DNA of 64,000 nt from Halolamina litorea (GTDB lineage Archaea; Halobacteriota; Halobacteria; Halobacteriales; Haloferacaceae): the NCBI RefSeq assembly GCF_026616205.1, contig NZ_JANHGR010000001.1, forward strand, positions 1,984,001 to 2,048,000, read 5' to 3'. Made by a program: the position numbers and the translations under genes. The stretch's first letter is position 1, and each line of letters opens with the position of its first letter. This document shows, one piece after another, positions 63,592-64,000 of this stretch. The notes under the pieces were generated by a model. The model had not been told where the DNA came from. It saw only the letters and a program-made list of their open reading frames with translations, and did not search any database.

Positions 63592-63960
63592 ATGCCGCTC
63601 CTGACGATCACCGCCAGCGTCGACCCCGGTGACACCCAGTCGTTCCTCGCCGACGTCGCCGACCTGTACGCCGACAGCATGGACAGCGAGATGCGCTTCC
63701 TGACCGCGAACTTCCGCCACAGCGACCGCGAGGGCCTCTGGCTGGGCCGGGCCGATCCCGACGAACCGGTCGTCCTGCTCGAAGCCGACATCCGCGAGGG
63801 ACGCCCGGCCGACCAGCGGCGCTCGTTCGCGCTGGCGTTCATGGAGCACGTCCGGGAGCGATGGGGCGTCCCGGAAGCCAACATGAAGGTCGTATTCACC
63901 GAACACGAGGGCGCCCACTTGATGGGCTACGACCGCGTCGGCGGGGACTGGGAGCCGTAG
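63592..63960 (+). CDS. Tautomerase-superfamily (MIF/4-OT-like) protein
   Basis: The protein has 122 residues and begins MPLLTITASV: Met removal would expose the catalytic Pro-1 of tautomerases. The layout beta-alpha-beta repeated (ADLYADSMDSEMRFLTANF, VVLLEADIREGRPADQRRSFALAFMEHV) and the C-terminal VPEANMKVVFTEHEGAHLMG fit a fused two-repeat MIF-like trimer. The ATG at 63592 is chosen for the Pro-1; an earlier in-frame ATG at 63526 would hide it. The reaction is unknown. The final 40 nt of the window have no feature. Confidence 0.8.
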   Translation: MPLLTITASVDPGDTQSFLADVADLYADSMDSEMRFLTANFRHSDREGLWLGRADPDEPVVLLEADIREGRPADQRRSFALAFMEHVRERWGVPEANMKVVFTEHEGAHLMGYDRVGGDWEP

Positions 63961-64000
63961 GTCACGGGGACCGAACTGTCCTGATACCGTGACTTGGTTC

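Overview
The window is a chromosomal segment of a haloarchaeon (class Halobacteria). The evidence is consistent: GC content in the mid-60s or above, strongly acidic proteins, archaeal information-processing genes (CDC48, RadB, GINS, PriS, L1-L10-L12, Lsm-L37e, L21e-RpoF, KsgA, HemK2, archaeal RNase J), a bacteriorhodopsin, archaeal isoprenoid and pterin enzymes, and TATA-like boxes about 25-30 nt upstream of start codons, which implies mostly leaderless mRNAs. I do not assign a genus. There is no rRNA, CRISPR array, transposase or integrase gene.

Layout. 1-4.2 kb: CDC48 (truncated by the window edge), RadB, and a four-CBS protein with a ribosome-hibernation-factor-like C-terminus. 4.5-8.6 kb: two tandem DUF2182 membrane proteins, an Lrp/TRASH metal-sensor-type regulator, an inositol-phosphatase-family enzyme and a second Lrp regulator. 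8.6-14.6 kb: a TRAM protein, a DUF63 membrane protein, RNase J with IdsA, an EamA transporter and a peroxiredoxin. 14.6-19 kb: PriS-GINS diverging from the L1-L10-L12 operon, which has a structured leader. 19-26.3 kb: tRNA-Leu(GAG), a DUF420 protein, PurF, Lsm-L37e, two metallohydrolases, a GNAT, a DUF309 protein, and tRNA-Leu(CAA) followed by a decayed, interrupted second tRNA-Leu copy. 26.3-30.5 kb: HemK2-MscS-KsgA, DUF655 and RpoF-L21e. 30.7-40.6 kb: cystathionine synthase/lyase, a KaiC-like ATPase with a long disordered head, NAD kinase, a beta-propeller protein, CarB and a MazG-like protein. 40.6-54.2 kb: a hyperacidic protein, a DUF255 protein, a TrmB regulator, MptA, two flavoproteins, a CNNM/CorC-type transporter, a methyltransferase, bacteriorhodopsin and HisD. 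54.3-64 kb: a cold-shock protein, a methyltransferase, TrmB plus a giant RND/MMPL protein, a zinc-ribbon membrane protein, TetR-ABC (MacB-like), and a tautomerase.

Main regulatory observations from the raw sequence. (1) Six genes (both DUF2182 genes, the KaiC-like gene, the CNNM gene, a methyltransferase and the RND gene) have a mini-ORF of 11-23 codons that begins near the predicted transcription start and ends on, or 2 nt before, the main start codon. This is a recurrent layout suggesting translation by termination-reinitiation. (2) One 14-nt quasi-palindrome occurs before tetR, before the zinc-ribbon gene and before the RND gene, which suggests a local TetR regulon. (3) The same CAACCA-loop hairpin lies directly 3' of both tRNA-Leu genes and of the tRNA pseudogene. 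(4) Palindromes overlap the predicted core promoters of carB, the beta-propeller gene, hisD and purF. The DUF2182/TRASH cluster reads as a metal-handling module, and the TetR/RND/ABC cluster as an envelope export module.
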